From Asticcacaulis sp. MM231 (GTDB lineage: Bacteria > Pseudomonadota > Alphaproteobacteria > Caulobacterales > Caulobacteraceae), in assembly GCF_964186625.1 (NCBI RefSeq), contig NZ_OZ075108.1, positions 2,798,501 through 2,862,500 of the forward strand: 64,000 nucleotides of DNA. The letters are read 5' to 3'. The position numbers were made by a program, and so were the translations under genes. Below, in pieces: positions 38,326 through 47,638 of this stretch. How positions within the stretch are numbered: the stretch's first letter is position 1; the number at the start of each line of letters is the position of its first letter. The notes under the pieces were generated by a model. It saw only the letters and a list, made by a program, of their open reading frames with translations. It was not told where the DNA came from and searched no databases.

Positions 38326-38598
38326 GCGCTTTGGTTCTTTCGGATTTTCCGTTTCTTATCCGCCCTGATTATACCAACAAAGCTACCTCAAAAAACGCGC
38401 TGATTGCCGCACTTGTTTAAAAGCGCCACGGCATGGCTTCCAGCACGGACGGTTCCTGGCTATCCCTGAGCGCCTAGCAATATAGTGTCGGCGGGGGACG
38501 TATACCTGCCTTGCGACGCTTCTACTGGTGCGGTGCAAAGCGGAAAAAGGCCGCCGGTCGCTTAAAGGGGATCAAGCTCTTCGAGCGGCTTATTGGTA

Positions 38599-39189
38599 TC
38601 AATCGGGAAGGACCTGTGCGATCACCCGACCCGCGAGCCGTGCTGTCGCGAGCAGACGGTTTAGGTCCTGTCCATTACGCGCCTTGGCGGATAGACCGGA
38701 CATGGTTGTACTGACATAGTCGGTCAGCTCTTCGGCGGCTCCTGGATGGCGGGCGGCGATGTAGTCGCGGATAACGCACTCGGCGGCCAGGTTACAGGCC
38801 AGCGCTGCGCCGCGCGCGTCTGTGTCGTTGCAGCGCGTGCCTTCCAGAACCAGACAGCCCGTTTCGGACTCGGCGACATAGCGGCGGGCAGCGTCCTCCA
38901 GAACCTCAGCCAGAGCGTCGGCCACCGGACGATCCGGGCGCAGAATGGCATCGAGCGGTATAGCACCGGTTTTTGCCCATCGTTCCAGCACCCGGCTATA
39001 AAGACCCGCTTTGCTGCCAAAGGCCGCATAAAAGCTGGGCGGGTTGATGCCCAGCGCTTCAGTGACATCTGCGACGCTCACCGCGTCATAGCCCCGCGCA
39101 TGGAAGAGGTGCTGAGCGGTGGCGACCGCATCCTCTGGATCGAACCGGCGCGGACGGCCACGCGTCTTGGATATATTTGTAGCATTCAT
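38599..39189 (-). CDS. bdcR: TetR-family repressor BdcR-like
   Basis: 196 residues. HTH: GRPRRFDPEDAVATAQHLFH, YDAVSVADVTEALGINPPSF, the AcrR-like type. A Cys-containing stretch (ETGCLVLEGTRCNDTDARG) marks the subgroup that includes E. coli BdcR. Divergent from a BdcA-like SDR, the same arrangement as in E. coli, so symbol given by homology plus context. Confidence 0.75.
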   Translation of the reverse strand: MNATNISKTRGRPRRFDPEDAVATAQHLFHARGYDAVSVADVTEALGINPPSFYAAFGSKAGLYSRVLERWAKTGAIPLDAILRPDRPVADALAEVLEDAARRYVAESETGCLVLEGTRCNDTDARGAALACNLAAECVIRDYIAARHPGAAEELTDYVSTTMSGLSAKARNGQDLNRLLATARLAGRVIAQVLPD

Positions 39190-39228
39190 TACAAAAAACT
39201 TGACTCCATCACATACAGCATTATGTAA
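39178..39228. promoter_or_regulatory. bdcR-bdcA divergent control region
   Basis: On the plus strand TTGACT (39200-39205) followed after 16-17 bp by TATGTA/ATGTAA is a plausible bdcA promoter. The inverted repeat ACATA-N6-TATGT (39211-39226) covers the -10 region and TTTGTA/TACAAA arms flank the bdcR start codon; either may be the repressor site. Confidence 0.45.
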
Positions 39229-39260
39229 CGACTCCTATATTATTTCGCAAGGATATCGTT

Positions 39261-39974
39261 ATGACGAGTTTCAAAGATAAATCCGTTCTGGTGCTTGGTG
39301 GCAGCCGCGGCATCGGTGCCGCGATCGTACGGCGCTTCGCGGATGACGGTGCCAAGGTGGGTTTCACCTATGCCGGATCACGCGACGCTGCAGAAAACCT
39401 GGCGGTCGAGACGGGCAGCGAAGCCATTTTGACGGACAGTGCCAACCGGGACGCCGTCATTGCCACTGTTCGTGACAGCGGCCCCTTGGATGTCCTGGTC
39501 GTCAATGCTGGCTTCGCGATCTTCGGCGACGCCTTGGAACAGGAACCGGACGCTATCGATCGTCTCTTCCAGGTCAACATACACGCACCTTATCATGCCT
39601 CGGTAGAAGCCGCGCGCCAGATGCCGGACGGCGGCCGGATCATTATTATCGGCTCTGTAAATGGCGATCGGATGCCGGTTCCGGGCATGGCGTCCTATGC
39701 CCTGAGCAAGTCTGCCTTACAAGGTTTGGCGCGAGGCCTGGCACGGGATTTCGGGCCACGAGGCATTACGATCAATGTCGTCCAACCCGGCCCCATCGAC
39801 ACGGATGCGAACCCAGAGGACGGACCTATGAAAGACCTGATGCACAGCTTCATGGCCATCAAGCGCCACGGCCGCCCTGAAGAGGTGGCGGGGATGGTCG
39901 CTTGGCTGGCAGGTGCGGAAGCCGGATTCGTAACCGGCGCCATGCACACAATCGACGGCGCGTTCGGAGCCTGA
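39261..39974 (+). CDS. bdcA: SDR-family protein BdcA (c-di-GMP-binding biofilm dispersal mediator)
   Basis: 237 residues. NAD(P)-binding LGGSRGIGAAIVRRF at the N-terminus, NNAG-equivalent VVNAGF, catalytic Ser-Tyr-Lys in IIGSVNGDRMPV and SYALSKSALQGLARGL, and the SDR tail FVTGAMHTIDGAFGA. E. coli BdcA binds c-di-GMP and promotes biofilm dispersal. The match along the length is close. Note that a diguanylate cyclase gene lies 3.7 kb away. Preceded by AAGGA upstream of ATG 39261. Confidence 0.82.
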   Translation: MTSFKDKSVLVLGGSRGIGAAIVRRFADDGAKVGFTYAGSRDAAENLAVETGSEAILTDSANRDAVIATVRDSGPLDVLVVNAGFAIFGDALEQEPDAIDRLFQVNIHAPYHASVEAARQMPDGGRIIIIGSVNGDRMPVPGMASYALSKSALQGLARGLARDFGPRGITINVVQPGPIDTDANPEDGPMKDLMHSFMAIKRHGRPEEVAGMVAWLAGAEAGFVTGAMHTIDGAFGA

Positions 39975-40070
39975 TCGCCATAACCGCCCCTGGTATCATT
40001 GGCACGGACGAGGCAGGTACGGTGCTGCGCTTGTTGCTACAGACAAAGACGGCCGCGTAGCGAAATAAAC

Positions 40071-40095
40071 AGGCCTCCGGGAAATCCGGAGGCCT
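40071..40095. terminator. Hairpin downstream of bdcA
   Basis: Perfect ten-base arms AGGCCTCCGG/CCGGAGGCCT (40071-40080, 40086-40095), loop of five. U-tract is poor on both strands. It stands in the 290-bp interval 39975-40264, otherwise empty, between bdcA and the IS21 remnant. Confidence 0.5.
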
Positions 40096-40264
40096 TACGC
40101 CCTATGCCACATGCCGCTTAAGCATCGGCGTAACAATCGCCCCGCCTCAATCGATGCCCAGACTACGCAATTGTCAACGTTTTGAGTGATGTGCATCAAA
40201 CTTTTTTTTGTTGCACACGCCCTTGTCATTATCGGGTCTGCAGGAACGCAAGGATCGCTCAAGT

Positions 40265-41871
40265 TCAATGGATGACATGGTCATTGGAAGTATCCTCGTC
40301 TTTGTTGAGTGTGTGGGTGTCCCAGAACGCCTGGTAGTCGCTAAGCGGGCGGATTTGCGGGCCGGATTGACGCAAGCCCATTGGCTCGGGTGAAGCACGG
40401 GCGGCTCTGCGTTCCAGCGCCTGGCGGATGGCGCTGTAGCTTGCCGTTCCGTCCGCCAACGCCTCCTTACAAACGGCCTCGATGTCGGCGCATGCGTAGG
40501 TTCGGGCGAGGTTCGACAGGCCATAAATGGTCCGGTGCGACGCGCGACCGTCGCGAACGAAGATGGCCTGCGCCAGCGTCGCCGTTTCCGGGCCGATCTC
40601 GTCGATCTTGTTCAGGATCCTTGTTGTTTCCCGCGAAGGATTAAACAAACGGTCGCCATGCGCCATGACGAAAGCCCCTTTGCGGGCCGCCTTACCGTGG
40701 CGCCGTAGAAGCGCCCCCATCAGGCTGAAGACCTCAATATCCGCGTCAAACACGCGGACCATGACGCGACTATGGGGATTGGCTGGCAAGGCCGAGTAAT
40801 AGGCGCCATCAACCTGGACCAGGCCTGCGTCGTCGACCGTGCGGAAGCCTTGGGTAAACAAGCGGAAGGCGTCGACAGGCAAGGGTTTCAGGTGTGGCTT
40901 TTCCTCAAGAAACATCTCCATCACCTGGCGCTTCTTGCGGCCATGTATCCGCGTCGACGCCCATCGCCCTTCCCAATGCAGCAGGTGCGCGTTCTGATCA
41001 TCAATCGAACTCGAAGCGCCGTCCCTTCAGCTCCCCTTGCGTATGTTGGATCGCATTTTCGACGGTGCCCTTGCGATTTGGATCTCGCACACGGCACGGA
41101 TCGGCGACGACGTTGTAGTGCGCCAGAAACGCCGCATAGACCGGATTGAGCCTTGGCTCATACAAGTCTGGCTTGATGACGCCTTCCTTCAGATTGTCGA
41201 GAACGACGTAACCGGGACAGCCGCCAAAGCTTCGGAAAGCCTCTTCATGAAGCTGCGCCCAGATACCCTGGCTGGTTTTCCAGGTCACCTTGCGGAAGCT
41301 CTTGCCGGAGTACTTCAGCGTCATCACGAACAGGTACGGCTTCTTGTATTTGCCATTGGGCGCCAGCGTCGGTGCGCCCTGTCCGTAATCGACCTGCGCC
41401 TCTTCGCCAGGCGGGAACTCAAGAACGTCAAACCGTTCCGGGTCCGTCTGCTTCAGTCCACCCACGAACCGTTTGACGGAGTTGTACTGGTGATCAAAGC
41501 CATGGCGGTCGACAAGCTCGCGATAAATACTCATGGCATTGCGGCCCAGACGGACCTGGTCTTCGATCCACGCCCGATGCGGCTCACAGGCCGATACCGA
41601 AGCCACGGAGGCCGGTGGCCACCCTGGCCCGTTTTGCTCAGCGGCCGTGGAAAACCCGGCGGCCGGGGTGCGGGATTTTGAAATCCGCCACTGCCTCAGC
41701 ATCGGTGGCCACCTTGGCCCGTTTTGAAAGTTCCTTGGCGATCAGGCCAACCGTCTTGCGATTGATCTCAAGACGACGCGCGATCTCTCGGTGGCTGATC
41801 CCTTTCTCGAGAAGGGTAATAACGCTCTGGCGAAGATGTGCCTGCAAGATGTTCAACTCTCTCTCCCTCAA
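40265..41871 (-). pseudogene. istA: IS21-family transposase IstA, broken by two frameshifts
   Basis: Three frames together make a full-length IstA (about 535 codons). Piece 1 (41871 down to about 41690) has the N-terminal HTH ILQAHLRQSVITLLEKGISH and EIARRLEINRKTVGLIAKE. Piece 2 (about 41650-41001) has the DDE core: AWIEDQVRLGRNAMSIYREL, EEAQVDYGQGA, YVVLDNLKEGVIK, DPCRVRDPNRKGTVENAIQH. Piece 3 (about 40985-40265) has the C-terminal beta-barrel, GAYYSALPANPHSRVMVRV. The ATPase IstB, normally immediately downstream, is absent. Not functional as it stands. Confidence 0.85.
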
Positions 41872-41965
41872 TCAAATGAGGGGGTGGAATAACATCTGCT
41901 GCGGACCTTAATTTATGGGGCCTCAACTGGCCCGTTTTGAGGTGGCCACAAGTGGCCCGTTTTGA
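41612..41965. repeat. Four copies of a TGGCCCGTTTTG-type repeat
   Basis: Copies at 41612-41636 and 41702-41727 (both as CGGTGGCCACC(C/T)TGGCCC then GTTTTG), 41928-41940 and 41953-41965 (TGGCCCGTTTTGA). The last two lie beyond the istA start, where IS21 elements carry multiple terminal transposase-binding repeats. The first two fall inside the istA frame at the place of the first frameshift. Confidence 0.7.
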
Positions 41966-42091
41966 CCGGCCACCGGGGGAAGTGGAACTGAGGGAGTATC
42001 TGCTTGATTAAAACCTTCCCGAAAGCAGACAGCAAACGGTTTCGGGTCTGAGAATCCCAACATGGTTGCATCCGGTTGAACAGTATGCATG

Positions 42092-42700
42092 TCAATTCTC
42101 GACTTCGTATTGGTCGAGCAGGCGTTGCAACCGCTTACCTTCTGGTCGTAATAAGCGCACATATCGTATGGTGTGCATAAGGCTCGATAGCCCCAGGGCG
42201 GCACCGAAAAGGATCGAGCCTTGCACCACATGCTGTAGCTCCATCTTACCGACCGAATAAAGTTGCCACAGACATAGGCCCAAAACCGCTATAAAGGCGA
42301 TCAGCGCCATCGCCATCATGCGGGTTCTGGCTTGCGCAGTGCGGTTCTCATCAATCAGTGCCCGGAGAACTTCCGGCATGGTGTCGGTCGTGTGCGGGTG
42401 CGCATTCATATGCCGCCATTGTTGCACAATCGCTGCAAAGAAAGCTACCCATGAGACGATGAGCAGCGCGACTATCCCCCATTCACGAGCAAGACTAGCG
42501 ATCTTGCCCACGGCTAAGGCATAGAGAATCATAAATGTCCATGTCGTCAGGGCGAGTCCAACCAGCCCCATACCGGTTGCGACCTTGCGCCGCCGGTTTT
42601 TCAGTGTCTTCAGGGTTGATTTGACGACATAGGTCTCAGCCACGCTGGCCTGATGATTGGCCTCACTCCGCCACAGGCGCTCAAGGGTATCAAAATCCAT
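42092..42700 (-). CDS. Membrane protein, probable anti-sigma partner
   Basis: 202 residues from ATG 42700 (MDFDTLERLWRSEANHQ); an upstream Met at 42742 lies deep inside the sigma gene. Four hydrophobic segments (GMGLVGLALTTWTFMILYAL, WGIVALLIVSWVAFFAAIVQ, MMAMALIAFIAVLGLCLWQL, VVQGSILFGAALGLSSLMHT). The short cytoplasmic N-terminus and the 11-bp overlap with the sigma gene suggest an anti-sigma role; no zinc HxxxCxxC motif is present, so this is inference. Confidence 0.6.
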   Translation of the reverse strand: MDFDTLERLWRSEANHQASVAETYVVKSTLKTLKNRRRKVATGMGLVGLALTTWTFMILYALAVGKIASLAREWGIVALLIVSWVAFFAAIVQQWRHMNAHPHTTDTMPEVLRALIDENRTAQARTRMMAMALIAFIAVLGLCLWQLYSVGKMELQHVVQGSILFGAALGLSSLMHTIRYVRLLRPEGKRLQRLLDQYEVEN

Positions 42701-43196
42701 CAGACATCTCCCCGACAATGGCCACCAGCCGCGCACGGGCACGGCTCAGGCGGACGCCAATTGTATTTTCGCTCAGGCCATGTAGCGCAGACATGTCGGC
42801 ATAGGCCACACCGTCCAGCGACAGCAGCATCAACGACCGGTCAACCGGCGCAAGCTGACGGATAGCGGTATAAAGCCTATCCAGCCTTTGTTGATCAAAC
42901 TCACGGCAAGTATCGGCGGCCACATCCGCCAATTCATGCCGCGCATTGAAAAAACGCAGGCCCATGAGGGTATCGCGCCGTTTCCAAGTCAGGGCACGGT
43001 TATGGGCCACGCGGTAAATAAAGGTCGCCGGCGACGCTTCACCACGAAAGGCCGGACGCGCCTTCCACACCGAAATCAGCAGTTCCTGCATGAGGTCGTG
43101 CTGATCAGCCGGGGCGGCGAAGGCACGGCTGATCCGCGCCAACCGGTTCAGGTGCGGCGTGATCCATCCGGCAAAATCGTGGTCCGCCTCTGGCAT
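42690..43196 (-). CDS. ECF sigma factor
   Basis: 168 residues. Region 2: DQHDLMQELLISVWKARPAF and ATFIYRVAHNRALTWKRRDT; region 4: LDRLYTAIRQLAPVDRSLML, MSALHGLSENTIGVRLSRAR. Directs RNA polymerase to a dedicated regulon; target unknown. Starts 9 bp after a 56-aa membrane ORF and overlaps the membrane protein gene. Confidence 0.88.
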   Translation of the reverse strand: MPEADHDFAGWITPHLNRLARISRAFAAPADQHDLMQELLISVWKARPAFRGEASPATFIYRVAHNRALTWKRRDTLMGLRFFNARHELADVAADTCREFDQQRLDRLYTAIRQLAPVDRSLMLLSLDGVAYADMSALHGLSENTIGVRLSRARARLVAIVGEMSDGF

Positions 43197-43205
43197 AAGC
43201 TTCCT

Positions 43206-43376
43206 TTAGCGTACGTCCGTCACCTTGGCGGCTTCACGCTCGGCCCTCAGCGCTTCGCGGTTGTTTTGTTGGAACGCGCCGGTGCTGAATCCATATACAA
43301 GGCCCGATATCGCCAGCGCTATCGCGATGAAAAACGCCACAAGGCGGTGCTTTGGTTCAATAAAAAATGCCAACAT
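43206..43376 (-). CDS. 56-residue single-TM protein, first gene of the ECF operon
   Basis: Starts at ATG 43376 with AAGGAG nine bases upstream: MLAFFIEPKHRLVAFFIAIA LAISGLVYGF, then a charged tail (NNREALRAEREAAKVTDVR). One TM helix near residues 11-31. Only 9 bp from the sigma start, so co-expressed. No family recognised; it may take part in sensing or in control of the sigma factor. Confidence 0.65.
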   Translation of the reverse strand: MLAFFIEPKHRLVAFFIAIALAISGLVYGFSTGAFQQNNREALRAEREAAKVTDVR

Positions 43377-43647
43377 ATCGGTCTCCTTCTTGAGGGTGTC
43401 AGGAGATTAGACGCAAGCTTATCCGCGAAACTTACAGGTCGTTGTAAATAATCTTCAGGCCTTCCTTATTGCAACCTTTACTCCTGTGCGCCCACTCCGG
43501 ACATTGAGTTGGCTACCGCAAGGGTTCCCCATAAACGGACATTTGCCGCGATTACACTTGTAGCGCTTAATATTGCAGGCCAATCGACTTTTTTGAGGTC
43601 AACCGTTTGTATAGGAAATTGTGCCATCATAACGGACTGTATGTCGC

Positions 43648-44988
43648 GTGTTGGAGGAACGGTTGCTTAAATTCATTCAGGGAAAATCTCTGCGGTTTTG
43701 GGTCGCCCTGGGTATGTTTACGGCACTCGCCCCGTTGACCGTTTCCGCAATCGGCGGCTTTGTTCTGCTTGATCTGGGCGTCATCCACCCTTTCAACGAC
43801 GTCGCACATCGTCAGCGTCATGAAATTCTGCCAGTTCAGAATTTGCGGGTACTGATCCTGGAAACCGATCCTTCAATCGATGACTATGTCGAACTTAGAG
43901 ACTATCGATCGCTCGACACCTATCGCGCCCAAAGAAAAACGATTGAACTCGAATTTTCCAGTGTGAGCGAGGCGCTTAAGGACGAGCCATCGTTGCTTCC
44001 CCTATTGACGCGGGCGCAAGCAAACTGGGCGAGCGCCGATCAATACGCGAACAGCCTTATTGCGGAGGCAACGCTTATCGCAACGCCTGAAGAACTGAAG
44101 CTCCAACGCCAATTTCAGGACGAAATTACGGCGGCCAACGATAAGTTGACGACTATTCACGAACGCTTAGCGGCAGACCTTAACGATGACCACGACACTG
44201 CCGTTCGCGCCTATGATCATGCGATCTGGATCGCGGGCATTGCAGCGGTATTGGCGCTCCAAATGGTATTTGCCGGCGTCTATTTAATTGGCCGTGTTAT
44301 GGCTAGCAGCGTCGATCGACTCGTTGCAGGCGCCTCCCGCTTCGCCGAGGGTGATCGCAATCACCGGATCGAAATTGCAATACCGCCCGAACTCCAACGC
44401 GTCGCCGAAGAATTTAATCGGATGATCGGCCGCATCCACGACTCGGAACAAGCGTTGTCGACGCTGGCACATGAGGATAGCCTGACAAAACTCGGCAACC
44501 GCCGCGCCTTTGACGAAGCCATGGTCGAGGTTAGCGCACGCCAGAAGCGTTTCGGCGAACAAACTGCGCTCATGGCGGTGGATATAGATCACTTCAAGCG
44601 CGTCAACGATACCTATGGCCACGCGGTCGGGGATCAGGCCATTTCAGTAATAGCGGATGCCATGAGGCGCAACGTGCGTCCTTTCGACAAGGTCTTCCGG
44701 ATCGGTGGCGAAGAGTTCGTGGCAATCCTGCCGGGAGCGGATTCGTTTGGCGCTGTAGATGTTGCAGAGCGTCTACGGGAGGTCATCGCCTCAACCTGCC
44801 TCGAGACGGGCAGCGGCAATTTGAATTTGACCGTTAGCATCGGTGTAGCGACAACTAAGCAAACAACCGAGCCGATCGCCCTGCTGGAGGCGGCCGATGC
44901 TGCTCTGTATAAAGCCAAGGAAACTGGCCGCAACCGCGTTACCGTTAGCAATTACAATGGCGACGACATTCCCACCCAAGTCGGTTGA
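43648..44988 (+). CDS. Membrane diguanylate cyclase (HAMP-GGDEF)
   Basis: 446 residues from GTG 43648, or 441 from TTG 43663, which has GGAGG five bases upstream and may be the true start. Two TM helices (FWVALGMFTALAPLTVSAIGG; IAGIAAVLALQMVFAGVYLI) enclose a helical extracytoplasmic domain of about 140 residues. HAMP (VDRLVAGASRFAEGDRNHR) leads to the GGDEF domain: DIDHFKRVNDTYGH, active site RIGGEEF (GGEEF), and the inhibitory I-site RPFD five residues before it. Makes c-di-GMP and is likely product-inhibited. An IS91 element begins two bases after the stop. Confidence 0.93.
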   Translation: MLEERLLKFIQGKSLRFWVALGMFTALAPLTVSAIGGFVLLDLGVIHPFNDVAHRQRHEILPVQNLRVLILETDPSIDDYVELRDYRSLDTYRAQRKTIELEFSSVSEALKDEPSLLPLLTRAQANWASADQYANSLIAEATLIATPEELKLQRQFQDEITAANDKLTTIHERLAADLNDDHDTAVRAYDHAIWIAGIAAVLALQMVFAGVYLIGRVMASSVDRLVAGASRFAEGDRNHRIEIAIPPELQRVAEEFNRMIGRIHDSEQALSTLAHEDSLTKLGNRRAFDEAMVEVSARQKRFGEQTALMAVDIDHFKRVNDTYGHAVGDQAISVIADAMRRNVRPFDKVFRIGGEEFVAILPGADSFGAVDVAERLREVIASTCLETGSGNLNLTVSIGVATTKQTTEPIALLEAADAALYKAKETGRNRVTVSNYNGDDIPTQVG

Positions 44989-45116
44989 GCGCCCAAGGAC
45001 TAAACCGCTGGCGCGGTAGTTTTGCACGTCAATAGTAGAGAACAGTAGCGCGATGGGCATGTCCTGTCTTGAGATAGAGGGCTTCGAACCACCTCACTCA
45101 AGACAGGAGCTCCCCC

Positions 45117-45992
45117 ATGAGCGACGAGACAGTTAGTCCGCTACGCCGGCGCATGATTGAAGAGATGACGATCCGTCAGTTTTCTCCAAAGGTCCAGAAA
45201 GATTATTTGCGGCATGTGAAGAACTTTGCCGTTTTTTTGGGTCGTTCCCCGGACAAGGCGGATTTTGAGGATATCCGCCGATACCAACTTCACCTGTCCA
45301 CCTCTGGTCTTGGCGTTCCGAGCCGTAATATTGCCATGACCGCCCTACGTTTCTTCTTCCGGGCGACGCTGAACCGGCCTGAGGTCACGGATCGGGTTGT
45401 CTTCGCCCGGGAAGCACGGCGTTTGCCGGTCGTTCTTAGCCAGGAGGAGGTCGCCAGGTTTCTGGCTGCCGCGCCCAACCTGAAGGCCAGGACGATGTTG
45501 ACCACGGCCTATGCGACCGGGCTGCGGGTCCATGAGGTGTCCGTTCTAAAAGTCGGCGACATTGATAGTGAACGGATGGCCGTTCGAGTTGAACAGGGCA
45601 AGGGTCGTAAAGACCGTTATGTCATGTTGTCGCCGCAACTCCTTGAGTTGCTGCGTACATATTGGTCTCAGTATCGCCCGCGCTATTGGCTGTTCCCAAG
45701 CCCCTGGAATGAAGGCATGGCGCCATTGACGCCCCGCCAGATCAATCGCCTCTGCCACGTAGCCGCGGAACAGGCCGGGATAGTTAAGCGTGTGTCCCCA
45801 CATACCTTACGTCACAGTTTCGCCACCCACCTTCTCGAGAACAAGACCGACATTCGCGTCATCCAGGTTCTGCTCGGCCATAAGAAGCTCGACACCACAG
45901 CGCTTTATACCCGAGTTGCCCTCAAAGCGATTGGCGAGATCACCAGCCCCCTTGATTTTCTGCCCGTTGCGGAAGTAAGGCCGCCAGCCTGA
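45117..45992 (+). CDS. Tyrosine recombinase of the IS91 element, left copy
   Basis: 291 residues. SAM-like core-binding N-domain (MTIRQFSPKVQKDYLRHVKN) and catalytic domain: ATGLRVHEVSVL (first Arg), HTLRHSFATHLL (His-x-x-Arg-His) and LDTTALYTRV (Tyr nucleophile). All active-site residues are present. Such XerC-type genes accompany one IS91 subgroup; their role in transposition is not settled. GGAGC precedes the ATG. Confidence 0.9.
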   Translation: MSDETVSPLRRRMIEEMTIRQFSPKVQKDYLRHVKNFAVFLGRSPDKADFEDIRRYQLHLSTSGLGVPSRNIAMTALRFFFRATLNRPEVTDRVVFAREARRLPVVLSQEEVARFLAAAPNLKARTMLTTAYATGLRVHEVSVLKVGDIDSERMAVRVEQGKGRKDRYVMLSPQLLELLRTYWSQYRPRYWLFPSPWNEGMAPLTPRQINRLCHVAAEQAGIVKRVSPHTLRHSFATHLLENKTDIRVIQVLLGHKKLDTTALYTRVALKAIGEITSPLDFLPVAEVRPPA

Positions 45993-45995
45993 CCG

Positions 45996-47211
45996 GTGGA
46001 TTCCGTGTCACGCCCAACACTGGAGGTCGCGGATATCTTCCGCCGCTTTGGCTCGGCTTGGCGATCCGCCAACGCCGGACGGATCAGTCTTGGACAATTG
46101 AAGGTCATGTCCGCCATCGAGTTCTTGCCGAACGGCAGCCCTTGGGGGCCATGTCGAGGCGTGTATGGATTGCGCGCACCTGCTTATTTCCTACAACTCC
46201 TGCCGCAACCGGCACTGCCCAAAGTGTCAGGCTATGGCCGCCAAGCAATGGTTGGCAGATCGTGAAGCCGAACTTTTGCCGGTTCCCTATTATCACGTCG
46301 TCTTCACCCTCCCGGCAGCTATCGCCGACATCGCCTATCAGAACAAAGCCGTCGTTTACGACATCCTGTTCAAGGCCGCATCGGAAACGCTCATCACCAT
46401 CGCTGGAGATCCCAAGCATCTGGGCGCAAAGATCGGTGTGACAGGCGTGCTTCACACCTGGGGATCGGCCTTGACCCACCATCCCCATGTCCACATCATC
46501 GTGCCTGGAGGGGGCATATCACACGATGGCCTGAGATGGATTGCCTGCCGCCCCGGCTTCTTCCTGCCTGTCAGGGTTCTATCACGCCTGTTTCGCCGAT
46601 TGTTTTTGGAAAAGCTCAAGGCCGCACACAACGAAGGGCGACTTCAGGTCTTCAATGAACTCGCCAGATTGGCAGATCCAGAGACCTTCAATGACTATCT
46701 CGCACCACTTCGAAGAACCGAGTGGGTCGTCTATTCGAAGAGACCCTTTGGCGGACCAGAAGCTGTCTTGGCTTACTTGTCGCGGTATACCCATCGCGTT
46801 GCCATCGGCAACTCACGACTGATCGCCATCAACGATGCCGGGATAACCTTTAAATGGAAAGACTACCGGGCCAGCGGCAAAGACCAGGCCAAGGTCATGA
46901 CGCTATCCCCTAACGAATTTATCCGTCGCTTCCTTATCCATGTGCTTCCCAGTGGATTCCATCGCATCCGCCATTACGGCTTGTTCGCCAATGGTGGCCG
47001 GACTGAGAATATCGCGCGGGCGCGCAAATTGCTCAATGTGCCGGAACCACAATGTCCAACTGAACCAGAGCCCGCGAATGATAACGAGCTCCCATCACGC
47101 CCCAATCCTTGCCGCTGTTGCGGGGGGCGTATGGTCATGATCGAAACCTTCGCGCGCGGGTGTTTGCCCCGGCATCAGCCCGTACCTAAAATCCGGATCG
47201 ACACATCATGA
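45996..47211 (+). pseudogene. IS91 Y2 (HUH) transposase, left copy, with N-terminal frameshift
   Basis: Starts GTG 45996 four bases after the recombinase stop: RPTLEVADIFRRFGSAW and GRISLGQLKVMSAIE. After SAIE, near 46121-46127, the homologous continuation CRTAALGGHVEACMDCAH is one base out of frame and then runs to 47211. Motifs: zinc fingers CMDC and CRNRHCPKC, HUH box THHPHVHIIVPGG, Y2 pair YLSRY. It nicks and rolls ssDNA in the family. If not frameshifted by error or recoding, translation could start at Met 46165, losing about 56 residues and part of the zinc domain. Confidence 0.85.
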
Positions 47212-47638
47212 CTGACGCTATCGCGCAACAGAACAACGCATGTTGGGCAATGTGCCGCTGTCTTAAAAGACAGCGATCGGCACCGTCGTTGCCAAATTGG
47301 CGTTCCGGTCAATGCCTGGGCCAGTCAGCCGATAGCAGTTGGCAGAGAACCTATCAAAAGCCACACTCTGTGATCGTCTTCGCAACCAACGGGATGCATA
47401 AAAAGGCTCAAATGGGCATCACCCCAAGTGCCAAACTTACCAAATCCCCATAGGCTGGCATAATCAAAGCTCGACATTCCCGCGCCTTCCTCCCTGGAGG
47501 CTTATCCGACGCCTGCCTTCAGGATTGGATCAACGTCGGCGCTCGGCAGGCATCCGATAACCCTATACCAATGCGGACATCGCAGTTGCGACAACGTATC
47601 ATTCCCCAAAGTGGACAACTCAATAAGCCTGACGAACC

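Larger units (their letters stand above)
44991..47569 (+). mobile_element. IS91-family element, left copy
   Basis: Bounds set by where the left copy and the reverse complement of the right copy stop matching: GCCCAAGGACTAAACC at 44991 and ATAACCCTATACC ending at 47569. It carries a XerC-like tyrosine recombinase and an IS91 Y2 transposase in the same direction. A hairpin-rich tail (CGCCTGCCTTCAGGATTGG and around 47511-47560) probably forms the terminus. Confidence 0.8.

Noticed and set aside
47208..47453. 81-aa ORF overlapping the IS91 transposase stop by 4 bp (also 52123-52368)
   Set aside because: Present in both copies, but composition is unlike a protein and it lies in the element's terminal region; more probably part of the IS end.
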